A stretch of 64,000 nt of DNA from MFD04580-c1 sp963702995 (GCA_963702995.1 OY969783.1:3472001-3536000), one strand, 5' to 3'; counted from the stretch's first letter, positions 37,802 to 47,137 are shown. Notes: generated from the letters alone by a model not told the origin. A program made the numbers and translations.

Positions 37802-38701
37802 TCATGCTGCTGCCGGCCGGTTGCTCCTCACCACGCGATTCCGCCCGCTCGCCTTGGCCTTGTAAAGGGCCGCATCGGCGAAGGCGATCAGCGTCGGGCC
37901 GTCATCGGTGGGGTGCGCTTCGGCGACGCCGAAGCTGCAGGCGATCTTCACCGGCGCACTGTGATGGACGGCGTCGTGGTCCAGGATGGCAAGGCGGAGG
38001 CGGTCGGCCTGGATCAGCGCCTGATCGGCCGACGCGTCCGGCAGCAGAATCCCGAACTCTTCCCCGCCATAGCGGCACACGATGTCTTCCGTCCGGCAGG
38101 CGGCCGTCAGCAGCCCGCCCAGGAACCGGAGCACCTCGTCCCCGACGGGGTGGCCGTAGGTGTCGTTGATGGTCTTGAAATGATCGACGTCGATCATGAC
38201 GCAGGAGAGCGGGCGGCCGCGTCGGCGCGCCATCGACAGTTCCGACTCCAGCCGCTTTTCAAAGCACGCCCGGTTCCAGAGCCCGGTCAAACCGTCGATC
38301 AGCGCTCGTTCGGCCAGAAGGTCCATCAGGTATTTAGTGCGCAACGTCGCCCGCACACGGGCCTTCAGCTCGGCCGGGTCGAACGGCTTTGTGATATAGT
38401 CCACCGCGCCCAGCTCCAGGCCGCGGATCTTCTGCTCCGTCGAGGCGATCCCGGTCAGGAAGACGACGGGGATGTTCGAGGTGGCGGGGTCGGCCTTGAG
38501 GCGCCGGCACACCTCAAACCCGTCCGTCTCAGGCATCTCCACGTCGAGCAGGACCAGGTCGGGCACGAATTGCGCCACGGCGGCCAGCGCCTCCTTGCCC
38601 CCATACGCGGAAAGAAGGCGGAAGGGCTCGGTGGCCAGCCACGCCTTCACCACGGAGTGGATGGGGCGGGAATCATCGACGAGGAGAACGGTCTGAGACA
38701 T
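37802..38701 (-). CDS. response regulator with GGDEF domain (diguanylate cyclase)
   Basis: A 299-residue protein: receiver domain first (VLLVDDSRPIHSVVKAWL; phosphate acceptor Asp in LVLLDVEMPETDGFEVC; KPFDPAELKARV) then a GGDEF domain (LTGLWNRACFEKRLESEL, VMIDVDHFKTINDTYGHPVG, YGGEEFGILLP). The intact GGEEF active site predicts synthesis of cyclic di-GMP on phosphorylation, like PleD/WspR. ATG 38701 begins MSQTVLLVDD. No inhibitory RxxD five residues before GGEEF is seen. The next gene upstream on the same strand is another receiver protein. Confidence 0.93.
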   Translation of the reverse strand: MSQTVLLVDDSRPIHSVVKAWLATEPFRLLSAYGGKEALAAVAQFVPDLVLLDVEMPETDGFEVCRRLKADPATSNIPVVFLTGIASTEQKIRGLELGAVDYITKPFDPAELKARVRATLRTKYLMDLLAERALIDGLTGLWNRACFEKRLESELSMARRRGRPLSCVMIDVDHFKTINDTYGHPVGDEVLRFLGGLLTAACRTEDIVCRYGGEEFGILLPDASADQALIQADRLRLAILDHDAVHHSAPVKIACSFGVAEAHPTDDGPTLIAFADAALYKAKASGRNRVVRSNRPAAA

Positions 38702-38856
38702 AAGGCCTTTCCCACCTTCCATCGACCGGAAGAGACCAACGGATTATCCCGGCATGGCCCGGGATGGCCCGACCCGCCGTCCTCGGTATGACGGATGAAA
38801 AGACCAAGACGCGATCCTGGATCATCCTTCAGCCTTTATCCTTCTTCCCTCCCCTG

Positions 38857-39447
38857 CTAGTGCGGGCGAGCCATGCGCCGGTGGCGGGCGAGCGAGAGCC
38901 CGGCCACGCAGAGGCGCGACGTGAGCCGCTGGTGCGACGACATCAATCGATCCCCGAGGCGCTCCGCCAGTCGCTTCATCGCGGCCGGCGCCTCGGCCCG
39001 TTCGCCAGGAAGCTGGCAGCGGCCGACCGCCAGCGCAACCACCCGCCTTAACCCATCGGCGTTCATCGGCCGGGCCATGCAGTCGATCGCCCCGATGTCC
39101 GCGGCGAAGCCCCGCACGGCCGCCGAAACTTCGTCGCCCAGCAGCATGATTGGGATCCCCGCCGTAGCGGGGGCCTCACGGAGTCGCTCGCAAACCGCCA
39201 GCCCGTCGATGCCGGGAAGGTCGATATCGACCAGCGCGGCATCCGGCGCGGCGGCGGCGGCCAGCGCTAGCGCCGTTCTCCCGTCGGCCGCGTAGACGAG
39301 CTGTACGAGCCGGCCGGCGGGGTCCTTCAGAGGTTTGGGGCCGTCGATGGATGGGGCCATTCGGTCGCCAACCACCAGCACCCGGCAAACCGCCGGCGCG
39401 TCCGCGTTCCCCCCGGATGGGCTCACCTCATGATGTGATCTGAACAT
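38857..39447 (-). CDS. single receiver-domain protein (degenerate response regulator)
   Basis: About 196 residues. A receiver-like domain in the middle: VCRVLVVGDRMAPSI, PDAALVDIDLPGIDGLAVC (candidate phosphate acceptor Asp), IPIMLLGDEVSAA, CMARPMNADGLRRVVAL. The acidic pair after the first strand is reduced (VGD) and the usual Lys near the end is Arg-Pro, so phosphorylation may be weak. A basic tail follows (LTSRLCVAGLSLARHRR). ATG 39447 has GGAGAGG upstream. Probably cotranscribed with the diguanylate cyclase 155 bases downstream. Confidence 0.7.
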   Translation of the reverse strand: MFRSHHEVSPSGGNADAPAVCRVLVVGDRMAPSIDGPKPLKDPAGRLVQLVYAADGRTALALAAAAAPDAALVDIDLPGIDGLAVCERLREAPATAGIPIMLLGDEVSAAVRGFAADIGAIDCMARPMNADGLRRVVALAVGRCQLPGERAEAPAAMKRLAERLGDRLMSSHQRLTSRLCVAGLSLARHRRMARPH

Positions 39448-39828
39448 GGCCTCTCCGGTTGTAGCAGGGATTTGCCGCACGGCGGCCCATCCGTCATAAG
39501 CTATCGGTGCGCAATGCGCTGATGTTTACGAGTACACCGCCTGGAACGACTGTTTCGAGCGGGCAAGGTTGCGGAGCTGAGCGGCAGGACCCGTTACCGG
39601 ACGAGCGCTCGGCCCAGCGGTAGGCCAGATACGACATTTTTCGCGGCATCGGACAACGGTTCGACGCGGGAAGACCGAGCCGCGGTTGTGAAATTCTTTC
39701 AAGTGTCCGGCCAGCGAGAAAGCCACCTCCTTCCGATCCGCCAATAACTCGCCGGCCCCCCTACCGCTCAGGTCAGATTTCCCTCGCGCGACCGTCTCGG
39801 TCATCAGCCGGTTATGATCCGGCCGCCC
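39448..39828. other. gene-free divergent region before hen1
   Basis: No frame with protein-like composition and no strong inverted repeat. It should contain the promoters for the receiver gene (leftward) and the RNA-repair genes (rightward); no convincing consensus was found. Confidence 0.4.
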
Positions 39829-41247
39829 ATGCTCCTGACGATCACCACCACTCACGCGCCCGCCACCGATCTGGGTTACCTGCTTCGCAAGAACCCCGGG
39901 CGGCCGCAGTCGTTCAACCTGTCGTTCGGCGCCGCCCGCATCTTCTACCCCGAGGCGTCGGCCGACCGATGCACCGTCGCCCTGCTGCTCGAGGTTGACC
40001 CGGTCGCGCTGGTCCGCAATCGCCGCGGCCCCGCCGGTGAAGGCTTCTCGCTCCAGCAGTACGTGAACGATCGCCCCTATGCCGCCAGCTCGTTCCTCTC
40101 CGTCGCCCTTTCCGAAGTGCTCGGTTCGGCCCTCTCGGGCGGCGTGAGCAAGGAGCGGCCGGACCTCGTCGCCACGCCGATCCCGCTCATCGCACGAATC
40201 TGCGTCGTCCCCTGCCGGGGTGGCGAAGCGCTGCTTCGGACGCTCTTCGAGCCGCTCGGGTATGCCGTCGCGGCCACCCACCATCCGCTGGACGAACAGT
40301 TCCCCGAATGGGGCGAAGGGCCCTACTTCACCGTCGAGCTGTCGCACACCATCACCCTGCGCGAGTTGCTCTCGCACCTTTACGTCCTGGTGCCGGTGCT
40401 CGACAACGACAAGCACTACTGGATCGGGGATGAGGAGGTGGACAAGCTCCTCCGCCATGGTGGCGCATGGCTCGCCACCCATCCGGCGAAGGAACAAATC
40501 GTCCATCGCTATCTCAAGCACTTCAAGCACCTCGCGAACGACGCCCTGGCCCGGCTGATCGAAGCCGACCCGGACGACGCCGCGGCCGCGGCGGAAGCGC
40601 ACGCCGGCGAGGAAGAGCAGGTCGAGCGGAAGCTTAGCCTCAACGACCACCGGCTGAGTACCGTCATCGCCGTCCTCCGGGCGGCCGGCGCCAAGAGGGT
40701 GCTCGACCTGGGGTGCAGCAACGGCAACCTGCTCCGGCGGCTGATGGAGGACAAGCAGTTCGAGCGGATCGTCGGCCTCGACGTGTCCCACCGGGCGCTG
40801 GGGATCGCATCCGAAAAACTCCATCTGGACCGCCTCCCCGAGCGGCAGCGGCAGCGGATTCAGCTCCTCCACGGATCCCTGATCTATCGCGACGCCCGCC
40901 TCGCCGGGTTCGACGCGGCCGCCGTCGTCGAAGTCATCGAGCACCTGGACGAGCCCCGCCTCGCCGCGTTCGAGCGCGTCCTCTTCGAGTTCGCCAGGCC
41001 GGCGACAATCGTCGTGACAACGCCCAACGTCGAATACAACGTCCGTTTCGAAACGCTCCCCGCCGGGAAGTTCCGCCACAAGGACCACCGCTTCGAATGG
41101 ACGCGCGCCCAGTTCCAGCAATGGGCAACCCGCGTCGCCGACCGCTTCGGCTACGCCGTCCGCTTTCTCCCCGTTGGCCCCGAAGACGCCGACGTCGGCC
41201 CCGCCACGCAAATGGGGGTGTTCAATGTCGCCGGAACAAAACCCTGA
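39829..41247 (+). CDS. hen1: Hen1: 3'-terminal RNA ribose 2'-O-methyltransferase
   Basis: Bacterial Hen1 methylates the 2'-OH of the 3' end of a cleaved RNA before Pnkp seals it, making the repaired site resistant to the same nuclease. 472 residues, the usual length. Amino half: the bacterial Hen1 activation domain (SFNLSFGAARIFYPEAS, DRPYAASSFLSVALSEVLGS, LYVLVPVLDNDKHYWIGDEE). Carboxy half: methyltransferase with VLDLGCSNGNLLRRL (about residue 290), metal ligands in VVEVIEHLDEPRL (Glu, Glu-His, about 368-372) and the later His of FRHKDHRFEW. Frame intact. Its last 23 bases overlap the next gene, so translation is coupled. Its partner Pnkp is at 47621. Confidence 0.95.
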   Translation: MLLTITTTHAPATDLGYLLRKNPGRPQSFNLSFGAARIFYPEASADRCTVALLLEVDPVALVRNRRGPAGEGFSLQQYVNDRPYAASSFLSVALSEVLGSALSGGVSKERPDLVATPIPLIARICVVPCRGGEALLRTLFEPLGYAVAATHHPLDEQFPEWGEGPYFTVELSHTITLRELLSHLYVLVPVLDNDKHYWIGDEEVDKLLRHGGAWLATHPAKEQIVHRYLKHFKHLANDALARLIEADPDDAAAAAEAHAGEEEQVERKLSLNDHRLSTVIAVLRAAGAKRVLDLGCSNGNLLRRLMEDKQFERIVGLDVSHRALGIASEKLHLDRLPERQRQRIQLLHGSLIYRDARLAGFDAAAVVEVIEHLDEPRLAAFERVLFEFARPATIVVTTPNVEYNVRFETLPAGKFRHKDHRFEWTRAQFQQWATRVADRFGYAVRFLPVGPEDADVGPATQMGVFNVAGTKP

Positions 41248-41984
41248 ACTTTTCGAAGCGATCGACCGACTCTATGACATCTTCGAGGCGTACGCTTTCA
41301 GCGTCGATGCTTCGTCAGATGACCTCGGCGTCGAAGATCGAAATCGTGTTCTTCACGCGACGCCGCTGCGCCAGCTTGGAGAGGAAGAGCTTCGGCGTTA
41401 CGTCTTCAAGGCGATGACGACGTGGGGGAGCGTCGATGATTTCCGTCATCTTCTCCCCCGCCTCGTCGAGCTGTTCATTCTGCAAGCGGGAAGAACTCTA
41501 TTCGAGCCGGAGATTATGTTCGGCAAGCTGCGATATGGCCGTTGGACGACATGGCCGATAGACGAACAGATTGCCCTTCGCCGTTTCTTCCATGTGCTTT
41601 GGCGAGACGTGCTGGCGCGATGGCCGAACGAGCCGACCGCAATTCTCTCCCTCTCCTGCGTTGCCGAAGCCGAAGACGAACTGCTCCCCTACCTCCAAGC
41701 GTGGGATATCGCGGGATCGCGCAGCTGCTTTTCATTTCGCGGAACTGGTGGCATGGGAGGCGAGATTCCAATGGGTCAATCGTCGCCGTGCATTTCGACC
41801 TCGAACGATCTGGGGAGACCACGGGCGGCCAGCCGCACAGTTGACGGAGTGGCTCCTCGCGCCCGACCGCGCGGTAGACCTGGAGCGCGCCTTCTATGCG
41901 TTCGGGCTAGACGACGACGCGACGGCGGGCACACTTTCTGACGCCCTTAATCACCTCTGGTCGATCCGACCTACCGCCGGATGA
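41225..41984 (+). CDS. unknown protein coupled to hen1 (frameshifted)
   Basis: About 252 residues, soluble, starting MSPEQNPELFEAIDRLYDIF inside the end of hen1. Conserved-looking blocks: RRYVFKAMTTWGSVDDFRHL, RWPNEPTAILSLSC, ELLPYLQAWDI. After that the frame becomes unlike protein; the neighbouring frame reads FHFAELVAWEARFQWVNRRR and AFYAFGLDDDATAGTLSDAL to the stop at 41984. One base change near 41720 is assumed. No membrane segment or signal. The family, with its Phe-Lys-Ala-Met-Thr-Thr-Trp-Gly block, occurs in other bacteria without an assigned role as far as I recall. The start overlap ties it to RNA repair here. Confidence 0.65.
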
Positions 41985-42053
41985 GCGGTTCGCGGCACGG
42001 CCCGGGACATGGCACAATTGCCCTTGGCGTTCACCGCACCTTCGGAGGGAACC

Positions 42054-43670
42054 ATGGATCGTCGCTCGCGCTTCGTGCTCATGCTTGGCATCGCCACGCT
42101 TCTGCCCGCACTGGCCCGCGGAGCACCGCCTGGTGCCGTCGGCCCCCTGCTGACCATCGACGCGGCCGCCGATCGTCATCCGATCAGCCCGTTCATCTAC
42201 GGCATGGCCTATCCGGACACGGCACTCGCCAGAGAGATTCGCCTGCCGATCGCCCGATGGGGCGGTGACGCGACCACGCGCTACAACTGGAAACTCGACA
42301 GCACCAACGCGGGGGACGACTGGTTCTTCATGGCGGGCAATGACAAGCACGGCGCCCCCAGCGCCGGGCCGGACAAGCTGATCGCCGACGCGAAAACCTA
42401 CGGCGGCCGCGTCATGATGACCATCCCGATCATCGACTACATCAACGGCGCGACGGCGCAGGATTGCACCTTCCCCGTCTCGCTGTTCGGCAAGCAACAG
42501 AAGGTCAACCCATATGTCCATCCGAAGATCGATGGGAAGACAACCGACGCGGGCAACGGCCGCACGCCCGATGGCAAGCCGATCCCGTTGAGTGAAGAGC
42601 AGATGCTCCGCGTCCATGTCCGCAACACCCCCGAGCTTCAGCGTGCGTGGGTGGAGCACCTGGTCAAGCAGTTCGGCAGCGCGGCACAGGGCGGCGTTGC
42701 CGTCTATGAACTGGACAACGAACCGGGCGGCTGGGGGAACACGCACCGAGATGTTCACCCCGGACCGACGGGGCATGACGAGCTCGTCGAGCGAAGCCTC
42801 GCCTACGCGGCCGCCATCAAGGCGGCCGACCCGACGGCCCTCATCCTGGGCCCCGGCGACTTCGTCATGCACTATCAGAACGACGGCAAGCCCGGCGACG
42901 GAAAGAAGGAGCACGACGGCACAGGCCAGGCCGACTATTACCTCCAGCGCATGCGCGCCTATGAGAAACAGCACGGGGCCCGCCTGCTTGATTACTTCGA
43001 CGAGCATTACTACCCCCTCGACCAGGAGGGCCAGAACGAAGGCACGATTATGGAGGCCACGCGGTCTCTCTGGGACCCGACGTACATCGAGAAGAACTGG
43101 GTCGGCAAATGGCAAGGCGCAAAGAACATTCTCCCGAAATTTCATAAGTGGGTGGATCAGCAATACCCCAGCACGAAGGTCTCGATCAGTGAGTACGGCT
43201 GGGGGGACATGAAGAAGCTGACCAACGCGGTCGCCGAGGCCGACGTGCTGGGCATCTACGGCCGCGATGGCGTCGATCTCGCCTGCCTTTGGGACTGCCC
43301 CAAGGCGGGTGACATCGGCGCGAATGCCCTGCGCGTCTACCTGAACTACGACGGCAAGGGGAGCCGCTATGGGGACACCTTCGTTCACTCGATCAGCGCC
43401 GACCAGGGCCGCGTCTCTGTTTACGCGGCCGTCCGCTGGTCCGACCATGCGCTCACAGCGGTGGTGATCAACAAGTCCGATGGTGCGCTGGTCAGCCGCG
43501 TGAAGGTTTCCGGCTTCGATCCGGTCGGAGCGGCGCATGTGTTTCGGTTCGGCGGCGAGGGTGCGAAAGCCCTCGCGCCTCTGGCGGATCAGCCCGTCGG
43601 CCACGACGGGTTCGAGGCGTCGTTCCCGCCGAGGTCCGTCACCTTGTTCGTCTTGGAGGCCCGCCCATGA
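42054..43670 (+). CDS. glycoside hydrolase family 44 (secreted endoglucanase/xyloglucanase)
   Basis: Secreted polysaccharide hydrolase of 538 residues. Signal peptide MDRRSRFVLMLGIATLLPAL. GH44 pattern: ISPFIYGMAYPDTALAREI, IARWGGDATTRYNWKLD (about residues 66-80), acid/base Glu in YELDNEPGGWGNTHRDVHP (about 223) and nucleophile Glu in VSISEYGWGD (about 380). A beta-sandwich tail follows (VYAAVRWSDHALTAVVINKS). Known family members cut beta-1,4-glucans such as xyloglucan. ATG 42054 has GGAGGGA upstream. The stop overlaps the next start (ATGA). It appears to have been inserted between RNA-repair genes. Confidence 0.9.
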   Translation: MDRRSRFVLMLGIATLLPALARGAPPGAVGPLLTIDAAADRHPISPFIYGMAYPDTALAREIRLPIARWGGDATTRYNWKLDSTNAGDDWFFMAGNDKHGAPSAGPDKLIADAKTYGGRVMMTIPIIDYINGATAQDCTFPVSLFGKQQKVNPYVHPKIDGKTTDAGNGRTPDGKPIPLSEEQMLRVHVRNTPELQRAWVEHLVKQFGSAAQGGVAVYELDNEPGGWGNTHRDVHPGPTGHDELVERSLAYAAAIKAADPTALILGPGDFVMHYQNDGKPGDGKKEHDGTGQADYYLQRMRAYEKQHGARLLDYFDEHYYPLDQEGQNEGTIMEATRSLWDPTYIEKNWVGKWQGAKNILPKFHKWVDQQYPSTKVSISEYGWGDMKKLTNAVAEADVLGIYGRDGVDLACLWDCPKAGDIGANALRVYLNYDGKGSRYGDTFVHSISADQGRVSVYAAVRWSDHALTAVVINKSDGALVSRVKVSGFDPVGAAHVFRFGGEGAKALAPLADQPVGHDGFEASFPPRSVTLFVLEARP

Positions 43671-44701
43671 GACGCTCCTTTGGGTGCAAGGTGTTCTTAG
43701 CGGCCGCCGTCTGCCTCTCGGCACCGTTCGCGGTGGCGGCCGAGCCGACGACGCGCCCCTCTGGCGGCCCGACCTACGTCGCCGTCGGCTACGGCGGGCG
43801 CCGGATGTCGAGCGCGGACGGCGTGCATTGGGAGAACGTCCAGCAATGGGCCGAGGACGGCCGCGATGACTCAAACAACCTCATGAGCATCGCCTACGGC
43901 AAGGGGAAGTTCGTCGCCGTCGGCGGTGGCGGCTGGTCGAAAGAGACTCAGGCCGGCCACATTCTCACCTCCACCGACGGGAAGGAATGGCGGGAGGTCA
44001 AGAAGATGGCGTTCCGCGTCCATCCGGTCCTCTTCGCCCCCGACGTCAACGGCGGCCGCTTCGTCGCCGGCGGGCCGGACCACACGCTGTGGTGGTCGGA
44101 TGACGGCGAAAATTGGAACGAGGGGGCAAAGATCGACCCCAAGATCGACCCGTCCTGGGCCTTCTGGTTCCGCTCCGGCGCGGTTGGCAACGGCGTCTTT
44201 CTTTTCCGCGGCAACGCCGGCAAGGGGCAGAAGACGCAGTGGCTCGCCACCACGACGGATGGGCGGCATCTGACGACCATCGCGACGGACCTGCCCGAAG
44301 GATGCAGCGGCCCGGCGTTCGGGGCCGGCACGTTTGTCATGGTCGCCCCGAGTGGGGTGTGCCTCACCTCCCGCGACGGGGCGAAGTGGGCAACAACCAA
44401 TGTTCCCCAAGGCGAGGGCCTGGAATACGTCCTCTGGACCGGCCGCCAGTTCTACGCGGCCGGCAAGAAAGCCGCCCTCACCTCGCCCGACGGCGTCTCC
44501 TGGGCGATTCTCGCCGACCGAACGCCATGCCACGTGCTCTTCGCCGATGACGCCCGTCACCTCTTCATCGGCACCTCCTGGCCAGGGCAGATGTGGTACT
44601 CGACCGACGGCATCAACTGGAAAAAGAGCGAGCCGCTGCCGAAAGACGGGATCAATAGCGTCGCGTCCGACGGCGCGGCGGCCGGCAATTCGATGAAATG
44701 A
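43667..44701 (+). CDS. secreted BNR/sialidase-like beta-propeller protein
   Basis: A 344-residue exported protein (signal peptide VFLAAAVCLSAPFAVAA). Repeated blade motifs with Asp-box-like turns: RMSSADGVHWENV, ILTSTDGKEWREV, LWWSDDGENWNEG, ALTSPDGVSWAIL, WYSTDGINWKKSE, each a 'S-x-D-G-x-x-W' unit about 45-60 residues apart, giving a five- to seven-bladed propeller. Overlaps the GH44 gene by four bases, so the two are translated together and probably act on the same extracellular glycan. No catalytic triad of sialidases is evident; binding rather than hydrolysis is as likely. Confidence 0.8.
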   Translation: MRRSFGCKVFLAAAVCLSAPFAVAAEPTTRPSGGPTYVAVGYGGRRMSSADGVHWENVQQWAEDGRDDSNNLMSIAYGKGKFVAVGGGGWSKETQAGHILTSTDGKEWREVKKMAFRVHPVLFAPDVNGGRFVAGGPDHTLWWSDDGENWNEGAKIDPKIDPSWAFWFRSGAVGNGVFLFRGNAGKGQKTQWLATTTDGRHLTTIATDLPEGCSGPAFGAGTFVMVAPSGVCLTSRDGAKWATTNVPQGEGLEYVLWTGRQFYAAGKKAALTSPDGVSWAILADRTPCHVLFADDARHLFIGTSWPGQMWYSTDGINWKKSEPLPKDGINSVASDGAAAGNSMK

Positions 44702-44750
44702 GGCCTCCTGGTGTCGCCGTTTTTTGCGAATTGAAGATCGGGCCGCGCGC

Positions 44751-45050
44751 GAGCCGCGACCGTCACAGACTGTCGGAAAACCCAAAAAACGCCGAAAAAT
44801 GCTTCGTTTTCCCTCAAAAACGGCGGTCATTGGGTCGCTGTCACCAGTTTTTCGACAGTCTGGTCAGGGAGCGGTCAGTGTTTTGTGGCGCGCCGCGTGA
44901 AAGATCGAGCGACTTCTCCGCCGATGCCCGATCGCTCCCTCACCAAACTGTCGAAAGCCCAAAAAACGGCGATGAATTCCTCGTTTTTCGCTCAAAATCG
45001 TCAGGTCGCTGTCACAAGTTTTCCGACAGTCTGTCACGGTCGCGGCTCGC
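44751..45050 (+). repeat. repeat family 6, two tandem copies
   Basis: Copy 1 (44751-44880) and copy 2 (44925-45050) share CCCAAAAAACG, TTCGTTTTTCGCTCAAAA-type cores and ends made of GAGCCGCGACCGTCACAGAC / its inverse with TGTCGGAAAA. A third copy in the same orientation is at 63221-63348. The pair fills most of the gap between the beta-propeller gene and the first nucleotidyltransferase. Confidence 0.85.
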
Positions 45051-45185
45051 ACGTGGCTGTCTCTCCGCCGCCACGAAAATTATGGGCACACTCGGTCTCC
45101 AGGCGGCCGCCCGAGCGATCGGAATCCACCCAGGCGTCAGAGCGGCGGACGGCAACCCGTCTGAGTTACCTACGGAGGCATCACC

Positions 45186-46159
45186 GTGACAGGCCTCGTT
45201 ACAAGCAACCCGCACCTGATCCTGTCGCTCGGCACGCAGGTAGTCTCGTTGATCCCGGTGCCCGGGCCAGACGGCAAGGCGGTCCATGCCCGCGGGGCGG
45301 TCGGCGTGGTGACCCAGGCTCCGGCGGATTACTGGCATAGCTACCGCGTGCGATTTGCCGACGGCCTGGAGGCCAGCTTTCGAAGGCAGGAGCTGGCGAT
45401 CCTGAAGGAATACAAGGACGGCGGCGTCCTGGGAGTTGGCATTCGAGGCGCCGGCATAGCGACCGCAGATTCCCTTGCCGATTATGACCTCTACCATCAT
45501 GTGATCTACCGTTGCGTCGTCGGCTCGCGCGCGTACGGCCTCGACGGCGCTGACAGCGACACTGACCGCCGCGGCATCTACCTGCCGCCGGCCGCCATGC
45601 ACTGGTCGCTCTACGGCGTCCCGGAACAACTGGAGAATACCGATACGGAAGAGGTCTACTGGGAGGCCCAGAAGTTCGTCACACTCGCGCTGAAGGCGAA
45701 CCCGAACGTCCTGGAATGCCTCTACACGCCGATGGTGGAATCTGTGAGCCCGATCGCGCAGTCGCTGCTCGACCTGAGGCCGCGGTTTCTGTCGAAGATG
45801 GTCTACCAGACCTACAACGGCTATGTGATGAGCCAGTTCAAAAAGCTCCAGGCCGACCTTCGCAACAACGGGCAGATCAAGTGGAAGCATGTGATGCACC
45901 TGCTCCGCCTGCTGCTTTCGGGCACGACGACGCTCGAGGAAGGCCACGTGCCCGTGCGCGTCGCCGAGCATCGGGAACGCCTGCTCGCCGTTCGCTGCGG
46001 CGAGGTCCCCTTCGAGCAGTGCGAGGCGTGGCGACTGGAGCTCCATCAGCGCTTCGACGCGGCCCACGAACGAACGTCGCTCCCCGACCGGCCGGATTAC
46101 GCGGCCGCCAATGACTGGCTCCTCCGGGCCGGAGAAGCATGGTGGAGGCAGGCCCATGA
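45186..46159 (+). CDS. predicted nucleotidyltransferase 1 of the RNA-repair locus
   Basis: About 325 residues. A DNA polymerase beta-type nucleotidyltransferase: VVGSRAYGLDGADSDTDRRG holds the Gly-Ser helix and the Asp-x-Asp metal pair (about residues 117-135). Helical carboxy half (KWKHVMHLLRLLLSG, ERLLAVRCGEVPFEQC). An extra amino-terminal stretch of about 100 residues (VVTQAPADYWHSYRVRFADG) looks like a small beta-barrel. GTG 45186 follows ACGGAGG. The visible frame runs to 46229, but restoring one C near 46128 gives RARRSMVEAGP and a TGA overlapping the next ATG (ATGA), the normal arrangement. Relatives (COG3541 type) occur beside Hen1/Pnkp; the nucleotide and RNA target are unknown. Confidence 0.8.
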
Positions 46160-46911
46160 CCGACATCGACCCCCGCATCCACAAGCAAGTGGAGGCCCAG
46201 CCTTACCCGCTGCTGTTCGTCACGATTAGCGGCGCGCACTTGTACGGCTTCCCCTCCCCCGACAGCGACTACGACCTGCGCGGCGTTCATGTGCTCCCGG
46301 TCGAAGAAGTGGTGGGCCTGGACGAGGGCGTCGAGACGATCGAACGCTCCGGCATCTTTGGCGGCCTCGAGATCGACCTGGTAACCCATGACGCCCGCAA
46401 ATTCTTCCGGTTGATGCTGAAGAAGAACGGCTACGTGCTCGAGCAACTCTACTCCCCGCTGGTCGTCCAAGGGAGCCCGGAGCATGGAGAGTTGAGAACC
46501 ATCGGCCGCGGCTGCATCACGCGATACCATGCGCACCACTACTTCGGGTTCGCCGAAACCCAGTGGCGGCTCTTCGAGAAGGAGCGCCCACGGCGCGTGA
46601 AGCCTCTGCTCTACGTCTACCGCGTGCTCCTGACCGGGATCCACCTGATGAAGACCGGCGAGGTGGAGGCGAACCTGCTCGCGCTGAACGAGCGGTACCC
46701 CCTGCCGCAGCTGCCTGACCTGGTCGCCCGTAAACTTAGCGGCAAGGAGCAGTCGGAGCTTCGCGATGCCGACTTCGATTTTCACTACCGCGAGTACGAG
46801 CGGCTGCGGACGGCCATGCAAACCGCGCAGGATCGAAGCACCCTGCCGGAGGCCCCGTCGGCCCGACCGGCGTTGAATGATTTGCTTCGCCGATTGAGAA
46901 AGGTGACATAG
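46156..46911 (+). CDS. predicted nucleotidyltransferase 2 of the RNA-repair locus
   Basis: A 251-residue paralogue-like partner of the preceding gene: LFVTISGAHLYGFPSPDSDY DLRG carries the Gly-Ala helix and Asp-x-Asp metal pair (residues about 25-40), and EIDLVTHDARKFFRLMLKKN may add a third acidic residue. Helical carboxy half (RVKPLLYVYRVLLTGIHLMK, LPDLVARKLSGKEQSELRDA). ATG 46156 (MTDIDPRIHKQVEAQPYP) overlaps the stop of gene 1. Two different tandem copies suggest a heteromeric enzyme or two end-processing activities such as 3'-end nucleotide addition. Function inferred from fold and context only. Confidence 0.85.
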   Translation: MTDIDPRIHKQVEAQPYPLLFVTISGAHLYGFPSPDSDYDLRGVHVLPVEEVVGLDEGVETIERSGIFGGLEIDLVTHDARKFFRLMLKKNGYVLEQLYSPLVVQGSPEHGELRTIGRGCITRYHAHHYFGFAETQWRLFEKERPRRVKPLLYVYRVLLTGIHLMKTGEVEANLLALNERYPLPQLPDLVARKLSGKEQSELRDADFDFHYREYERLRTAMQTAQDRSTLPEAPSARPALNDLLRRLRKVT

Positions 46912-46963
46912 CTCCCGGGTAAGGAACAGTCGTCGCGGGCTGCGGCCGGAACCCGCTCTTAAT

Positions 46964-47072
46964 GAGCCGCGCCCGTAAGGAAGCGGGGCCCGCCGCAGGC
47001 GGGCATTAGCCGCTCCTCCAACAGCTCAGTCGCCGTGTTCGGCAACTGCCCGCTTCCTTACGGTCGCGGCTC
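46964..47072. repeat. palindromic repeat family 7 (GAGCCGCGCCCGTAAGGAAG)
   Basis: Arms 46964-46987 and 47049-47072 (24 bases, one mismatch) enclose a second small palindrome (GCCCGCCGCAGGCGGGC near 46987). A single arm is found at 63137-63159. Lies between nucleotidyltransferase 2 and the gene upstream of pnkp. Confidence 0.8.
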
Positions 47073-47137
47073 GTCAAGAACCGCACTCGCAAACGGCGAA
47101 GGAATTCTGGTAGGCCCGCACCGCTGACCGCATCCCC

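Noticed and set aside
39526..41211. 561-residue minus-strand open frame opposite hen1
   Set aside because: Complement of Hen1 coding sequence; no domain, and the plus strand has all Hen1 motifs.
41907..43874. 655-residue minus-strand open frame opposite the GH44 gene
   Set aside because: It mirrors a confident plus-strand gene with GH44 motifs; its sequence is Arg/Ala-rich with no domain. Long antisense frames are expected at this GC content.
44751..45050. CRISPR array
   Set aside because: Only two long imperfect units with palindromic ends; no short regular repeats and spacers, and no cas genes.
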